Of a stretch of DNA of 47,000 nt, positions 26,345 through 34,610 are shown piece after piece; position 1 is the stretch's first letter, and the number at the start of each line of letters is the position of its first letter. The translations under genes were made by a program, and so were the position numbers. Source of the DNA: an uncultured Oscillospiraceae bacterium (GTDB lineage Bacteria; Bacillota; Clostridia; Oscillospirales; Oscillospiraceae); assembly GCA_934661735.1 (NCBI GenBank), contig CAKUJN010000004.1, positions 1 to 47,000 on the forward strand. Direction: 5' to 3'. The notes under the pieces are model-generated. The model had not been told where the DNA came from. It saw only the letters and a program-made list of their open reading frames with translations, and made no database searches.

Positions 26345-28237
26345 TTATATCATCAGCTCACAGACCAGTCTGGTATACTCCGCGGCGTTGTCCACCGGCA
26401 GATTCGCCATCAGCAGCGCCTGTGTATGCAGAATCTCAACATAGCGCTTCGCCTTTTCCGGATCCTGCGCCACGGCAAGCTGCAATGCCGCAAACACGGG
26501 ATGGTCGGGGTTCAGCTCCAGAATGCGCTCGGCCTTTGCGTCCATTTCGGGGCTGACGCGGCGGAAGTATTTCTCCATCTCAAACGTCATGCCCTCGCCC
26601 GGGACGATGCACACGGGGCTGTCGCCCAGATTCGCGCTCAGGCGCACATCCTTGACCGCGTCGCCCAGCGTCTCCTTTACGAAGTCCAGCGTTGTTTTCG
26701 ACTGCTCGGCCTTTTCCTCGGCAGCCTTCTTTTCCTCCTCGGTGGCAAGACCCAGATCCTCGGCGCTGATGCTGCGGAACTCCTTGTCGGCGTACTTGTG
26801 CAGCGTCGTGGGGATGAACTCGTCGACCTCGTCGGTCATGAACAGCACATCATAGCCCTTCGCCTTCAGCTGTGCCAGCTGCGGCAGCTGCGCAAGACGG
26901 CCGCGGCTTTCGCCTGCCGCATAGTAGATATACTTCTGATCCTCGGGCATGGCGTCGGCATACTGCTTGAGGGTGACAAACTTGTCCTCCTTCTCCGACC
27001 AGTACAGAAGCAGGTCCTGCAGCAGCTCTTTCTTCTGCCCATAGTCGGCGACCACGCCGTATTTCAGCTGAACGCCGAACGCGGTGAAGAATTTCTCATA
27101 CTTCTCGCGGTCGTTCTCGCACAGTCTGGTCAGCTCCGCCTTGATCTTCTTTTCCAGATTGGCCGCCATGACCTTCAGCTGCCGGTCGTGCTGAAGCATC
27201 TCACGCGAGATGTTCAGACTCAGATCCTGAGAATCGACAATGCCGCGCACGAAGCGGAAGCAATCGGGCAGCAGATCGGCGCAGTTTTCCATGATCATGA
27301 CGCCGGAGGAATACAGCTGCAACCCCTTTTTGAAGTCCTTGGTGTAGAAATCATACGGCGCCTTGGCCGGAATATACAGCAGCGCCTTGTATGTTACCGC
27401 GCCCTCAACGCTGGCGTGGATGGTCGCGATCGGGTCCTCAAAGTCAAAGAACTTCTCCTTGTAGAAGCTGTTGTATTCCTCGTCCGTGACGTCCTTTTTC
27501 GGCTTCTGCCAGATCGGAACCATCGAGTTGAGCGTGGTGTTTTCCATCACCGTTTCATACTCGGGCTTCTCGGAGTTTTCGGTGCCTTCCTTCACACGCG
27601 GCGTCTCCATCTCCATTTTGATCGGATAGCGGATATAGTCGGAGTACTTGCGCACCAGACTCTGGATGGCAAACGGCTGGAGGTAGCGCGAATACTTTTC
27701 GTCCTCGGTGTCGGCCTTGAGCTTCATGATCACGTCGGTGCCCGCCGTCTTGCGGGAGGCCGGCTGGATGGTGTAGCCGTCCGCGCCGGACGACTGCCAC
27801 ATGAACGCCTCGTCGCTGCCGTATTTTCTGGAGATGACCGTCACCTGATCGGCCACCATAAACGCCGAGTAGAAGCCCACGCCGAACTGGCCGATGATGT
27901 CCAGCTCCTCCTGCTTTTCCATCTCCTGCTTGAATTTCAGGCTGCCGGATTTGCAGATGGTGCCCAGATTCTCCTCCATCTCGTCACGGCTCATGCCGAT
28001 GCCGTTGTCGGAGACGGTCAGCGTTCCGTTTTCCTTGTCGGCCTTCAGCTGGATGACAAAATCGCTCCGGTTCAGACCGACCTTTTCGTCAGTCAGCGAC
28101 AGATACGCCAGCTTGTCGATGGCGTCGGAGGCGTTGGATATGATCTCACGCAGGAAAATCTCCTTGTGGGTATAAATGGAATTGATCATCAGATCCAAAA
28201 GACGTTTGGATTCTGCTTTAAACTGTTTCTTTGGCAT
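26345..28237 (-). CDS. htpG: Molecular chaperone HtpG (Hsp90)
   Basis: Protein of 630 residues, a cytosolic ATP-dependent dimeric chaperone. The N-terminal ATPase has EIFLREIISNASDAIDKL, SDNGIGMSRDEM and GQFGVGFYSAFMVAD; the middle domain has SREMLQHDRQLK, and the dimerisation domain ends the protein. AGGAC precedes the ATG. The gene is alone between a promoter overlapped by a CIRCE operator and its own terminator, so it should be repressed by HrcA and induced by heat; this differs from the B. subtilis htpG arrangement as I know it. Confidence 0.96.
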   Translation of the reverse strand: MPKKQFKAESKRLLDLMINSIYTHKEIFLREIISNASDAIDKLAYLSLTDEKVGLNRSDFVIQLKADKENGTLTVSDNGIGMSRDEMEENLGTICKSGSLKFKQEMEKQEELDIIGQFGVGFYSAFMVADQVTVISRKYGSDEAFMWQSSGADGYTIQPASRKTAGTDVIMKLKADTEDEKYSRYLQPFAIQSLVRKYSDYIRYPIKMEMETPRVKEGTENSEKPEYETVMENTTLNSMVPIWQKPKKDVTDEEYNSFYKEKFFDFEDPIATIHASVEGAVTYKALLYIPAKAPYDFYTKDFKKGLQLYSSGVMIMENCADLLPDCFRFVRGIVDSQDLSLNISREMLQHDRQLKVMAANLEKKIKAELTRLCENDREKYEKFFTAFGVQLKYGVVADYGQKKELLQDLLLYWSEKEDKFVTLKQYADAMPEDQKYIYYAAGESRGRLAQLPQLAQLKAKGYDVLFMTDEVDEFIPTTLHKYADKEFRSISAEDLGLATEEEKKAAEEKAEQSKTTLDFVKETLGDAVKDVRLSANLGDSPVCIVPGEGMTFEMEKYFRRVSPEMDAKAERILELNPDHPVFAALQLAVAQDPEKAKRYVEILHTQALLMANLPVDNAAEYTRLVCELMI

Positions 28238-28261
28238 AATGGCTCACGTCCTGTTTTGATT

Positions 28262-28288
28262 TTAGCACTCGCTGATTCTGAGTGCTAA
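28262..28288. promoter_or_regulatory. CIRCE operator (HrcA binding site)
   Basis: TTAGCACTC (28262-28270), exactly 9 nt, then GAGTGCTAA (28280-28288): a perfect match to the CIRCE consensus. It lies just downstream of the htpG -10 and 25 nt before the start codon. Confidence 0.97.
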
Positions 28289-28292
28289 TTGT

Positions 28293-28320
28293 ATTATAAT
28301 CGCTTTTCCTGATATTGCAA
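28293..28320 (-). promoter_or_regulatory. Promoter of htpG
   Basis: On the minus strand: TTGCAA (28315-28320), 16-nt spacer, TATAAT (28293-28298). The expected transcription start falls inside the CIRCE element. Confidence 0.8.
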
Positions 28321-28424
28321 GTCTTTTCCGCAAAATTCACGTTCTGTTCATATGCTCCCTTTCTTTCGCGGAAAAAATATGGTAAACTATGAAAAAATGA
28401 ACCATATTGACAAGGAGAACGCAC

Positions 28425-30041
28425 ATGCTTACCATTTCCAATCTCTCCATGCAGTTCGGCGGCTCGGTTCTGTTCAAAAATGCCGATCTGCAATTTCTGC
28501 CCGGCAACTGCTACGGCGTCATCGGCGCGAACGGCGCGGGCAAATCCACGTTCCTGAAAATCCTCTCCGGCGAGCTGGAGCCGACCACCGGCACAATCAG
28601 CATCAAATCCGGCGCCAGAATGTCCGTCCTGAAGCAGGATCAGTTTCAGTATGACGGGTATACCATCCTTGACACGGTCATCATGGGCAATCCCCGCCTG
28701 TATCAGGTGATGAAGGAAAAGGACGCGCTGTACGAAAAGGAGGACTTCACCGAGGCCGACGGCCTTCGCGCCAGCGAGCTGGAGGCGGAGTTCGCCGAAA
28801 TGGACGGCTGGGAGGCCGAATCCGACGCCAGCCGCCTTTTGCAGGGCCTCGGCATCCCTGTCGAGCAGCATTATGACCTGATGGGCAACACCGACGGCCG
28901 CGACAAGGTCAAGGTCCTGCTTGCGCAGGCGCTGTTCGGCAAGCCCGACATCGTCATGCTCGACGAGCCGACGAACAACCTTGACATTGAGGCCATCGAC
29001 TGGCTGGAAAACTTCATCATGGACTATGAGGACACCGGCCTTGTCATCGTTGTCAGCCACGACCGCCACTTCCTCAACACCGTCTGCACGCATATTGTCG
29101 ATATCGACTACGGAAAAATACGGCAGTATGTCGGCAACTACGATTTCTGGTATGAATCCTCTCAGCTGATTCAGCAGCTCATCCGCAACAAGAACAAGCG
29201 CAACGAGGAAAAAATCGCCGAGCTTCAGACCTTCATCTCCCGTTTTGCCGCCAACCGGAGCAAGAGCCGTCAGGCCACCTCCCGCCGCCGTCTGCTGGAT
29301 AAGCTCTCCGTACAGGAGATGCCCGCGTCGAGCCGGCGCTATCCGTTCGTAGGCTTCGAGCGCGAACGCGAGGTCGGCAAGGATATTCTCTTTGTCACCG
29401 ACGTCAGCAAGACGGTCGACGGCGTAAAGCTTCTGGATAAGGTCAGCTTTATTGTCAACAAGAACGACAAGATTGCCTTTGTCGGTGAAAACGAACTGGC
29501 GCAGACGACCATGTTCAAAATTCTGACAGGCGAGCTGGAACCGGACGAGGGCACCGTGAAATGGGGCCAGACCGTCACAACCAGCTACCTGCCCAAAGAT
29601 AACAGCGAATATTTTGACGGTCACACGGAAAGCCTTGTCGATTGGATTCGCCCGTTCTCCGCGAAAAAGGACGATGTGTACCTGCGCGGCTTCCTCGGCC
29701 GGATGCTGTTCTCCGGCGACGAGGTGTTTAAGCCCGTCAACGTCCTGTCCGGCGGCGAAAAGGTGCGCTGCATGCTCTCGCGCATGATGCTCTCCGGCGC
29801 AAACGTCATTTTGCTGGATCAGCCGACCAACCATCTGGACATGGAGGCCATTCAGGCCGTCAACAAGGGCCTGTGCGCTTTCCCAGGAAATATTCTGCTT
29901 GCTTCGCATGACCATGAGCTTTTGCAGACTGCCTGCAACCGCGTCATCGAGTTCCAGCCCGACGGCTCGATTCTCGACCGCCCAGGCACCTACGACGAAT
30001 ATCTGCAATGGAAGCGCGAGCGCCTCTCCGCCGCGCACTGA
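28425..30041 (+). CDS. ABC-F family ATPase (YkpA/YbiT-like)
   Basis: Protein of 538 residues with two ATP-binding domains and no membrane part; such proteins act on the ribosome. In domain 1, Walker A GANGAGKST is at 34-42 and Walker B is MLDEPTNNLD. In domain 2, the Walker A position reads GENELAQTT, lacking the invariant Gly-Lys, and the Walker B reads LLDQPTNHLD with Gln instead of the catalytic Glu. I recall similar degeneracy in YkpA-type ABC-F proteins. The ATG at 28425 follows AAGGAG; an ATG-like start six codons earlier lacks one. No terminator is seen before the repeat island that follows. Confidence 0.9.
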   Translation: MLTISNLSMQFGGSVLFKNADLQFLPGNCYGVIGANGAGKSTFLKILSGELEPTTGTISIKSGARMSVLKQDQFQYDGYTILDTVIMGNPRLYQVMKEKDALYEKEDFTEADGLRASELEAEFAEMDGWEAESDASRLLQGLGIPVEQHYDLMGNTDGRDKVKVLLAQALFGKPDIVMLDEPTNNLDIEAIDWLENFIMDYEDTGLVIVVSHDRHFLNTVCTHIVDIDYGKIRQYVGNYDFWYESSQLIQQLIRNKNKRNEEKIAELQTFISRFAANRSKSRQATSRRRLLDKLSVQEMPASSRRYPFVGFEREREVGKDILFVTDVSKTVDGVKLLDKVSFIVNKNDKIAFVGENELAQTTMFKILTGELEPDEGTVKWGQTVTTSYLPKDNSEYFDGHTESLVDWIRPFSAKKDDVYLRGFLGRMLFSGDEVFKPVNVLSGGEKVRCMLSRMMLSGANVILLDQPTNHLDMEAIQAVNKGLCAFPGNILLASHDHELLQTACNRVIEFQPDGSILDRPGTYDEYLQWKRERLSAAH

Positions 30042-30059
30042 GCCGTTCGATTGACCACT

Positions 30060-30750
30060 TTCACCGGAGTGCCGTTGAATGCGGCGATACCGCAACTGTC
30101 GCTCCGCGGGCATACTTTTTCTGGCTTGTCAGAAAAAGTATGCAAAAAGAGACGCTGAAGAGCGATTTATGGCGCTTACGCGCAGATGCTTTTCAGCGCC
30201 CTGTTCGGGCGCAAGGCCGATACCTTTCCAATAGCTTATGGTTCCGACAAATGTACTCACGCAGTTGCGGATAGCGGACAGCAGGTTTTGCTTCTGCTCA
30301 TTTTGGGAATACTCGACCAACTGTGCTCATCTACTGCGATCTTGTAGGGGCGGACGACTCTGTCCGCCCTGTTCGTTTCTTCACATGTGTTTGTAGGGGC
30401 CGATGTGGGCATCGGCCCCTACAACATGCTGTGCAGAATCGTAACCGGCCGAGTATTCCGGAAATGAGCAGAACCGAAATTGATGCAGTCTGCCTGCAAC
30501 TGCGTGTGGTACATTCATCCGCATTGAAAACAATCGGAATGGTTGCAATTCTGCGCCCGAACAGGGCGTTAAAAACTCGCGCGCGTCAGCGCGCAATATA
30601 ACGCGTCCCAGGCGCCTCTTTTCTCCCCATTCTTTTCTGGCAAGACAGAAAAGAATGGGCCCGCGGAGCGACAGTTGCGGTGTAACCGTATTCAACGGCA
30701 CTCTGGTGCAGACCGGAAATGTCGGGCGGACAGAGTCGTCCGCCCCCTAC
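30060..30750. repeat. Modular inverted intergenic element, copy B
   Basis: No credible gene. Order: left outer arm (30060-30110), hairpin CATACTTTTTCTG/CAGAAAAAGTATG (30111-30142), left inner arm (30143-30340) that begins like type II (GCAAAAAGAGACGCT) but continues as type I, an extra edge module TGTAGGGGCGGACGACTCTG (30343), the central hairpin GGCCGATG/CATCGGCC (about 30397-30422), type I arm in reverse (GCGCGCAATATAACGCGT at 30589-30606), hairpin CCCATTCTTTTCTG/CAGAAAAGAATGGG (30626-30659), right outer arm in reverse, and an edge ending at 30750. It lies between two convergent genes. Confidence 0.8.
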
Positions 30751-30770
30751 GGTGTGCGGCGTAAGCCGCC

Positions 30771-30820
30771 GCCGGAGGCACGGCTGCGGTGGCACTGCAA
30801 AAGAGGCACTTCGGTGCCCA
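30771..30820 (-). repeat. Decayed outer arm of the intergenic element
   Basis: On the minus strand it reads GGCACCGAAGTGCCTCTTTT then GCAGTGCCACCGCA, nearly the same as the left outer arm of copy C (GCACCGGAACTGCCTCTTTT then GCGGTGCCACCGCA). It directly follows the repeat-edge terminator of the GNAT gene. Confidence 0.6.
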
Positions 30821-30825
30821 ACAGA

Positions 30826-30857
30826 CAAAAAGGAGCGGACACGCGTCCGCCCCTTTT
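30826..30857 (-). terminator. Terminator of the GNAT gene, repeat-edge type
   Basis: On the minus strand GGGGCGGACGCG and its partner around GTGTCCGCTCC end in TTTTTG, beginning immediately after the GNAT stop codon. The downstream sequence matches the outer arm of the intergenic element. Confidence 0.85.
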
Positions 30858-31307
30858 TTACAGCTCCAGCCGGTATAGCTTCTGTACGCTCCCGTCCTGC
30901 TCGCACGCCGTGCCGAACATCTGCCAGCCCAGCTTTTCATAATAGCCGTCCAGCTGTGTGTACAGATACATCGTCCCATAGCCCAGCTCACGGCACGCCT
31001 TTGCGCTCCAGCGCAGCATCGCAAGGCCGATTCCCTCGCCGCGGCGGTCGGGGCGCACCACCAGATTTCCCAGCCACGGATACAGATCCTGCCGCGAAAT
31101 CAGATCAGCGCGCAGAATGCCCGCCGCGCCGACCAGCTCGCCGCGGTCGATCGCCGCCACGCACAGCGGCAGCTCTCTCGGCGTCATTGAGCGCCGCAGC
31201 AGCTCGGCAAACGCCTCATAGTTTTTCTCGTTTCCAAATTCGCCGTGAACCAGCTCGATTGCCGCCTGAATATACTCCGGACAATCGTGCAGATAACAGA
31301 TCAGCAT
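30858..31307 (-). CDS. GNAT family N-acetyltransferase
   Basis: Protein of 149 residues. The acetyl-CoA pyrophosphate loop is RPDRRGEGIG in the middle of the protein, preceded by a beta strand LGNLVV and followed by a helix; the C-terminal strand YEKLGWQMFG is also typical. The acceptor substrate is unknown. The ATG at 31307 follows AAAGGAG; an upstream in-frame extension would enter the rpsA terminator. It is a short unit downstream of the ispH-rpsA operon. Confidence 0.85.
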   Translation of the reverse strand: MLICYLHDCPEYIQAAIELVHGEFGNEKNYEAFAELLRRSMTPRELPLCVAAIDRGELVGAAGILRADLISRQDLYPWLGNLVVRPDRRGEGIGLAMLRWSAKACRELGYGTMYLYTQLDGYYEKLGWQMFGTACEQDGSVQKLYRLEL

Positions 31308-31327
31308 GACGTGCTCCTTTCTGCTAT

Positions 31328-31360
31328 GAAAAGGACGGGCCATCGATGATGGCCCGTCCT
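31328..31360 (-). terminator. Rho-independent terminator of the ispH-rpsA operon
   Basis: A perfect 12-bp stem (AGGACGGGCCAT and complement) with a 5-nt loop, followed on the minus strand by TTTTC. Confidence 0.9.
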
Positions 31361-31372
31361 GACAGCTTGAAA

Positions 31373-33331
31373 TTATTCTGCCTCGTCGGCGTCGGCTTCT
31401 TCCGCAGCGGGAGCCAGCAGAGCACGGATGGAGAGGGAAATGCGCTTGTGCTCCTGATCGATGTCGATGATCTTGGCCTCCACTTCCTGACCCTCGGCCA
31501 GAACGTCCTCGGGCTTGGCAATGCGGCGGTCCGCAATCTGGGAGATGTGAATCAAGCCGTCAACGCCGGGGATGATCTCGGCAAACGCGCCGAACGTCAT
31601 CAGCTTGACAATCTTGACCTTGACCACGTCGCCGATGGCGAACTGGTTGTTGAACAGCGTCCACGGATTGGTGTCGTTGGTCTTGTAGCCCAGAGAAATC
31701 TTTCTCTTTTCCGGATCGAAGGAGATGACGAATACGTCGATCTCATCGCCAACCTTGACAACCTCGGCCGGATTCTTGATGCGGTTCCAGCTCAGCTCGG
31801 ACACATGCACCATGCCGTCCACGCCGCCGATGTCGACGAACGCGCCGTAGGAGGTCAGGGACTTGACGGTGCCGTGATAATGCTTGCCAACCTCGATTTC
31901 GCTCCAGATCTTCTCCTGTGCGGCCTTGCGCTGCTCGGAGGCGACGGAACGGATGGAGCCGACAACGCGACGGCGCGCGCGGTTGACCTCGGTGATGCGC
32001 AGCTTGACCGTGGTCTTGACCAGAGCGCCCAGATCGCCGCCCTTGGGAACGCCGGTTTGAGAAGCGGGCACAAATACGCGCACGCCCTTGACGCTGACGA
32101 CGATGCCGCCCTTGTTCTCCTCGGTCACGACGCCCTCAAGAACCTCTTTGCTCTCGACGGCCGCTTCGATCTCTTCCCATGCCTTGCCTGCTTCCAGACG
32201 CTTCTTGGACAGGCGGACGACGCCCTCGCCGTCGTTGACATGAACGACAATTGCCTCGACCTGATCGCCGACCTTGACGACGTCCTCGATCTTTGCGTTC
32301 GGCTCGGTCAGGAACTCTTCAACCGGAATATAGGCCGTGTGCTTGGTGCCCAGATCGACCTCAACCTCAGTCGAGTTGATTGCCATAACTGTGCCGGTGA
32401 CCTTATCTCCATTATTCAAAGTCTTGAGGGACTGCTCGAGAAGCTCGGCAAAATTCTCCTCCGTTGCAGCAGTTTCAATCTTGATTTCTTCGCTCATTTT
32501 GTTGTATACCTCCTTAATTATCCACGCCGGAGTCGATGCTCCTGCCGTGATCCCCACAGTTTTCGCGTTAGATAAAAGAAGCATATCCAACTCAGCCGCG
32601 CTGTCGACCAGCGCAACATTCTTGCAATACTGCCTGCAAATATCAGCGAGCCGCCCCGTATTCGAGCTTCTCGCGTCGCCGGCAACCACCATGGCATCAC
32701 ACCTCATCGCCAGGTCGGTCGCTTCTTTTTGACGCATCTCCGTAGCTTTGCATATTGTATCAAATATTTCGGAATTTGTACACTCTTTTTTTAAGATTTC
32801 ACAGGATTTTTCCCATAATTTCTGCGTACTGGTGGTCTGGCTGACCATTCGGACGGGCTTATTTGTGCGATTTGCATCATTTTTCAGCCACTGCTCCAGC
32901 TCCTCGGGCGTTTCGAACACCTCCGGCGCGGTGCACCAGCCCGCGATTGCCTGCACCTCGGGGTGCGAGCGCGTACCGATGATGACCGGCTGCTGTCCGT
33001 TTGCGTCCGTTTCCGCAATAATGCGATGGATTTTTTTTACAAACGGGCACGTCGCGTCCACGATTTCCAGCCCGCTTTTTTCCAGCTGTTCATATACGGC
33101 GCGGCTGACGCCGTGCGAGCGGATCACCACGCACTCGTCCGTGCGGGCCTCGTCGGGCGATGCAATCTCCCGCACGCCCATCTGTGCGAAATGCTGCGTT
33201 ACATGCCGGTTGTGGATGATCGGGCCCAGCGTTGCCACGCGCCTGCCGGAGCGTACGGCCTGCTCGACCAGCTCGACCGCGCGGTCAACTCCGAAGCAGA
33301 ACCCCGCCGTTTTCGCCAATATGATTTGCAT
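31373..33331 (-). CDS. ispH-rpsA: Fused IspH (HMBPP reductase) and ribosomal protein S1
   Basis: Protein of 652 residues. Residues 1-278 are 4-hydroxy-3-methylbut-2-enyl diphosphate reductase, the last enzyme of the non-mevalonate isoprenoid pathway; its three iron-sulfur cysteines are Cys12 (AGFCFGVDRA), Cys95 (DATCPFV) and Cys194. From about 308 there are four S1 RNA-binding repeats as in ribosomal protein S1, then an acidic tail. This fusion is known from other Clostridia. Inside it, at the domain junction, a complete ribosome binding site and ATG could start free S1. The start overlaps the end of plsC by 47 nt. A terminator follows. Confidence 0.93.
   Translation of the reverse strand: MQIILAKTAGFCFGVDRAVELVEQAVRSGRRVATLGPIIHNRHVTQHFAQMGVREIASPDEARTDECVVIRSHGVSRAVYEQLEKSGLEIVDATCPFVKKIHRIIAETDANGQQPVIIGTRSHPEVQAIAGWCTAPEVFETPEELEQWLKNDANRTNKPVRMVSQTTSTQKLWEKSCEILKKECTNSEIFDTICKATEMRQKEATDLAMRCDAMVVAGDARSSNTGRLADICRQYCKNVALVDSAAELDMLLLSNAKTVGITAGASTPAWIIKEVYNKMSEEIKIETAATEENFAELLEQSLKTLNNGDKVTGTVMAINSTEVEVDLGTKHTAYIPVEEFLTEPNAKIEDVVKVGDQVEAIVVHVNDGEGVVRLSKKRLEAGKAWEEIEAAVESKEVLEGVVTEENKGGIVVSVKGVRVFVPASQTGVPKGGDLGALVKTTVKLRITEVNRARRRVVGSIRSVASEQRKAAQEKIWSEIEVGKHYHGTVKSLTSYGAFVDIGGVDGMVHVSELSWNRIKNPAEVVKVGDEIDVFVISFDPEKRKISLGYKTNDTNPWTLFNNQFAIGDVVKVKIVKLMTFGAFAEIIPGVDGLIHISQIADRRIAKPEDVLAEGQEVEAKIIDIDQEHKRISLSIRALLAPAAEEADADEAE
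32497..32515 (-). promoter_or_regulatory. Internal ribosome binding site at the IspH-S1 junction
   Basis: On the minus strand AAGGAGG (32509-32515) lies 11 nt before an in-frame ATG (codon 279 of the fusion, first base 32497). Translation from here would give a 374-residue S1 protein starting MSEEIKIETA. Confidence 0.6.
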
Positions 33332-33920
33332 AGCTGTCACCGCCCGATTTGTAGATTTCGTACAGCGTTTCGTCCGCAATGCGCTGGAACGTCTCATGCG
33401 GTGCGTCCGCGCCGCAGTCCACCGCGAACGGACGGCCGAAAATCACCTCAACCGGCCCGAATGGCTTCTTGCCGCGCGTCACATACACCGGAACCACCGG
33501 CGCGCCGGTCTCCGCCGCCATGCGGAACGCGCCGGTTTTCGCGCGCGTCGGGCGGTTCGGACGCCAGCGGGTGCCCTCGATGAACATCAGAAGCTTTTCG
33601 TTTGCGCGCAGCGCCTGCACGCACTGCTCATACGCGCCGGTGTCGTGCTGACCGCGCCGGACGAAAATGATATTGAATTTCTGCATGACCCATCCGATGA
33701 AGAACGCGCTTTTCAGCTCATACTTCGCCATGACGCGGATCATGTCCGGCTCGTTGAGCGCCAGCAGAATCCACACGGCGTCCGCCGCGCTGGCGTGGTT
33801 GGCACAGAATACCGCGCCGTCCACGGGAATATTCTCCCGTCCCCGCACGCGGAACACCGGATGCCAGAAAAACAGGCCGACACGGGCCAGTACATAGCAC
33901 AGACGATACCAGAACCTCAT
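33285..33920 (-). CDS. plsC: 1-acyl-sn-glycerol-3-phosphate acyltransferase
   Basis: Protein of 211 residues that adds the second acyl chain to make phosphatidic acid at the membrane. The catalytic box is NHASAAD (His-x4-Asp, near 41-47), and the substrate-binding box is FIEGTRWRP. An N-terminal hydrophobic stretch anchors it. The start overlaps the cmk stop by 4 nt (ATGA), and its end overlaps ispH by 47 nt. cmk-plsC-ispH/rpsA is a common Clostridia order. Confidence 0.93.
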   Translation of the reverse strand: MRFWYRLCYVLARVGLFFWHPVFRVRGRENIPVDGAVFCANHASAADAVWILLALNEPDMIRVMAKYELKSAFFIGWVMQKFNIIFVRRGQHDTGAYEQCVQALRANEKLLMFIEGTRWRPNRPTRAKTGAFRMAAETGAPVVPVYVTRGKKPFGPVEVIFGRPFAVDCGADAPHETFQRIADETLYEIYKSGGDSYANHIGENGGVLLRS

Positions 33921-34597
33921 CCAAGCTTCCCCCTGACGATCCGCAGAATGGCTTCCTCCGACTCATCCAGCGTCATATCGGAGGTATCCAGCCTTACCGC
34001 GTCCGGCGCACAGCGCAGCGGCGCGATGTCGCGCGTTGTATCCTGCCTGTCGCGCAGGCGCATTTCGTCCAGCACCTTTGCAAGCGTCGCTCTTTCACCC
34101 TTTTCACGCAGCTCGGCATAGCGCCGCTCGGCGCGCTTTTCCGGCGAGGCCGTCAGGAAAATCTTGACGTCCGCATCCGGCAGAACCACCGTTCCGATGT
34201 CGCGCCCGTCCATAATGACGCTGTGCGTGCGCGCAAGCGCGCGCTGCATATCCAGCAGGTATTCGCGCACGCACGGCAGCGCCGAAACGCCGGAGGCGTA
34301 GAGCGACATTTCCGGCGTTCGGATTTCACCGGTGATATCCCTGCCGTTCAGAATCATATGCTGTATGCCGTCGTCGGGGTACTCGATGCGGATGTTCACG
34401 TCGTCGATCAGGCGCGTGATGCCGTCTTTGTCGCGCGGGCCCACGCCCATCAGCGCCATGTGATAGCCCACCGCGCGGTAGATTGCGCCCGTGTCCACAT
34501 ACCGGAAATTCAGCCGCGCCGCCGCGCGGCGCGCAAGCGTGCTTTTGCCCGCGCCGCTGGGGCCGTCGATGGCCACGCTGTAAAACTGTTTGCTCAT
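33917..34597 (-). CDS. cmk: Cytidylate kinase
   Basis: Protein of 226 residues that phosphorylates CMP and dCMP. The P-loop is GPSGAGKST at about 11-19, followed by the family's RRAAARLNFRYVDTGAIYRA, GRDIGTVVLPDADVKIFL and the lid region RRYAEL. The ATG at 34597 follows GGGAGAG; longer frames would overlap the flavoprotein gene. Its stop is coupled to the plsC start. Confidence 0.95.
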   Translation of the reverse strand: MSKQFYSVAIDGPSGAGKSTLARRAAARLNFRYVDTGAIYRAVGYHMALMGVGPRDKDGITRLIDDVNIRIEYPDDGIQHMILNGRDITGEIRTPEMSLYASGVSALPCVREYLLDMQRALARTHSVIMDGRDIGTVVLPDADVKIFLTASPEKRAERRYAELREKGERATLAKVLDEMRLRDRQDTTRDIAPLRCAPDAVRLDTSDMTLDESEEAILRIVRGKLG

Positions 34598-34610
34598 AAG
34601 CTCTCTCCCG

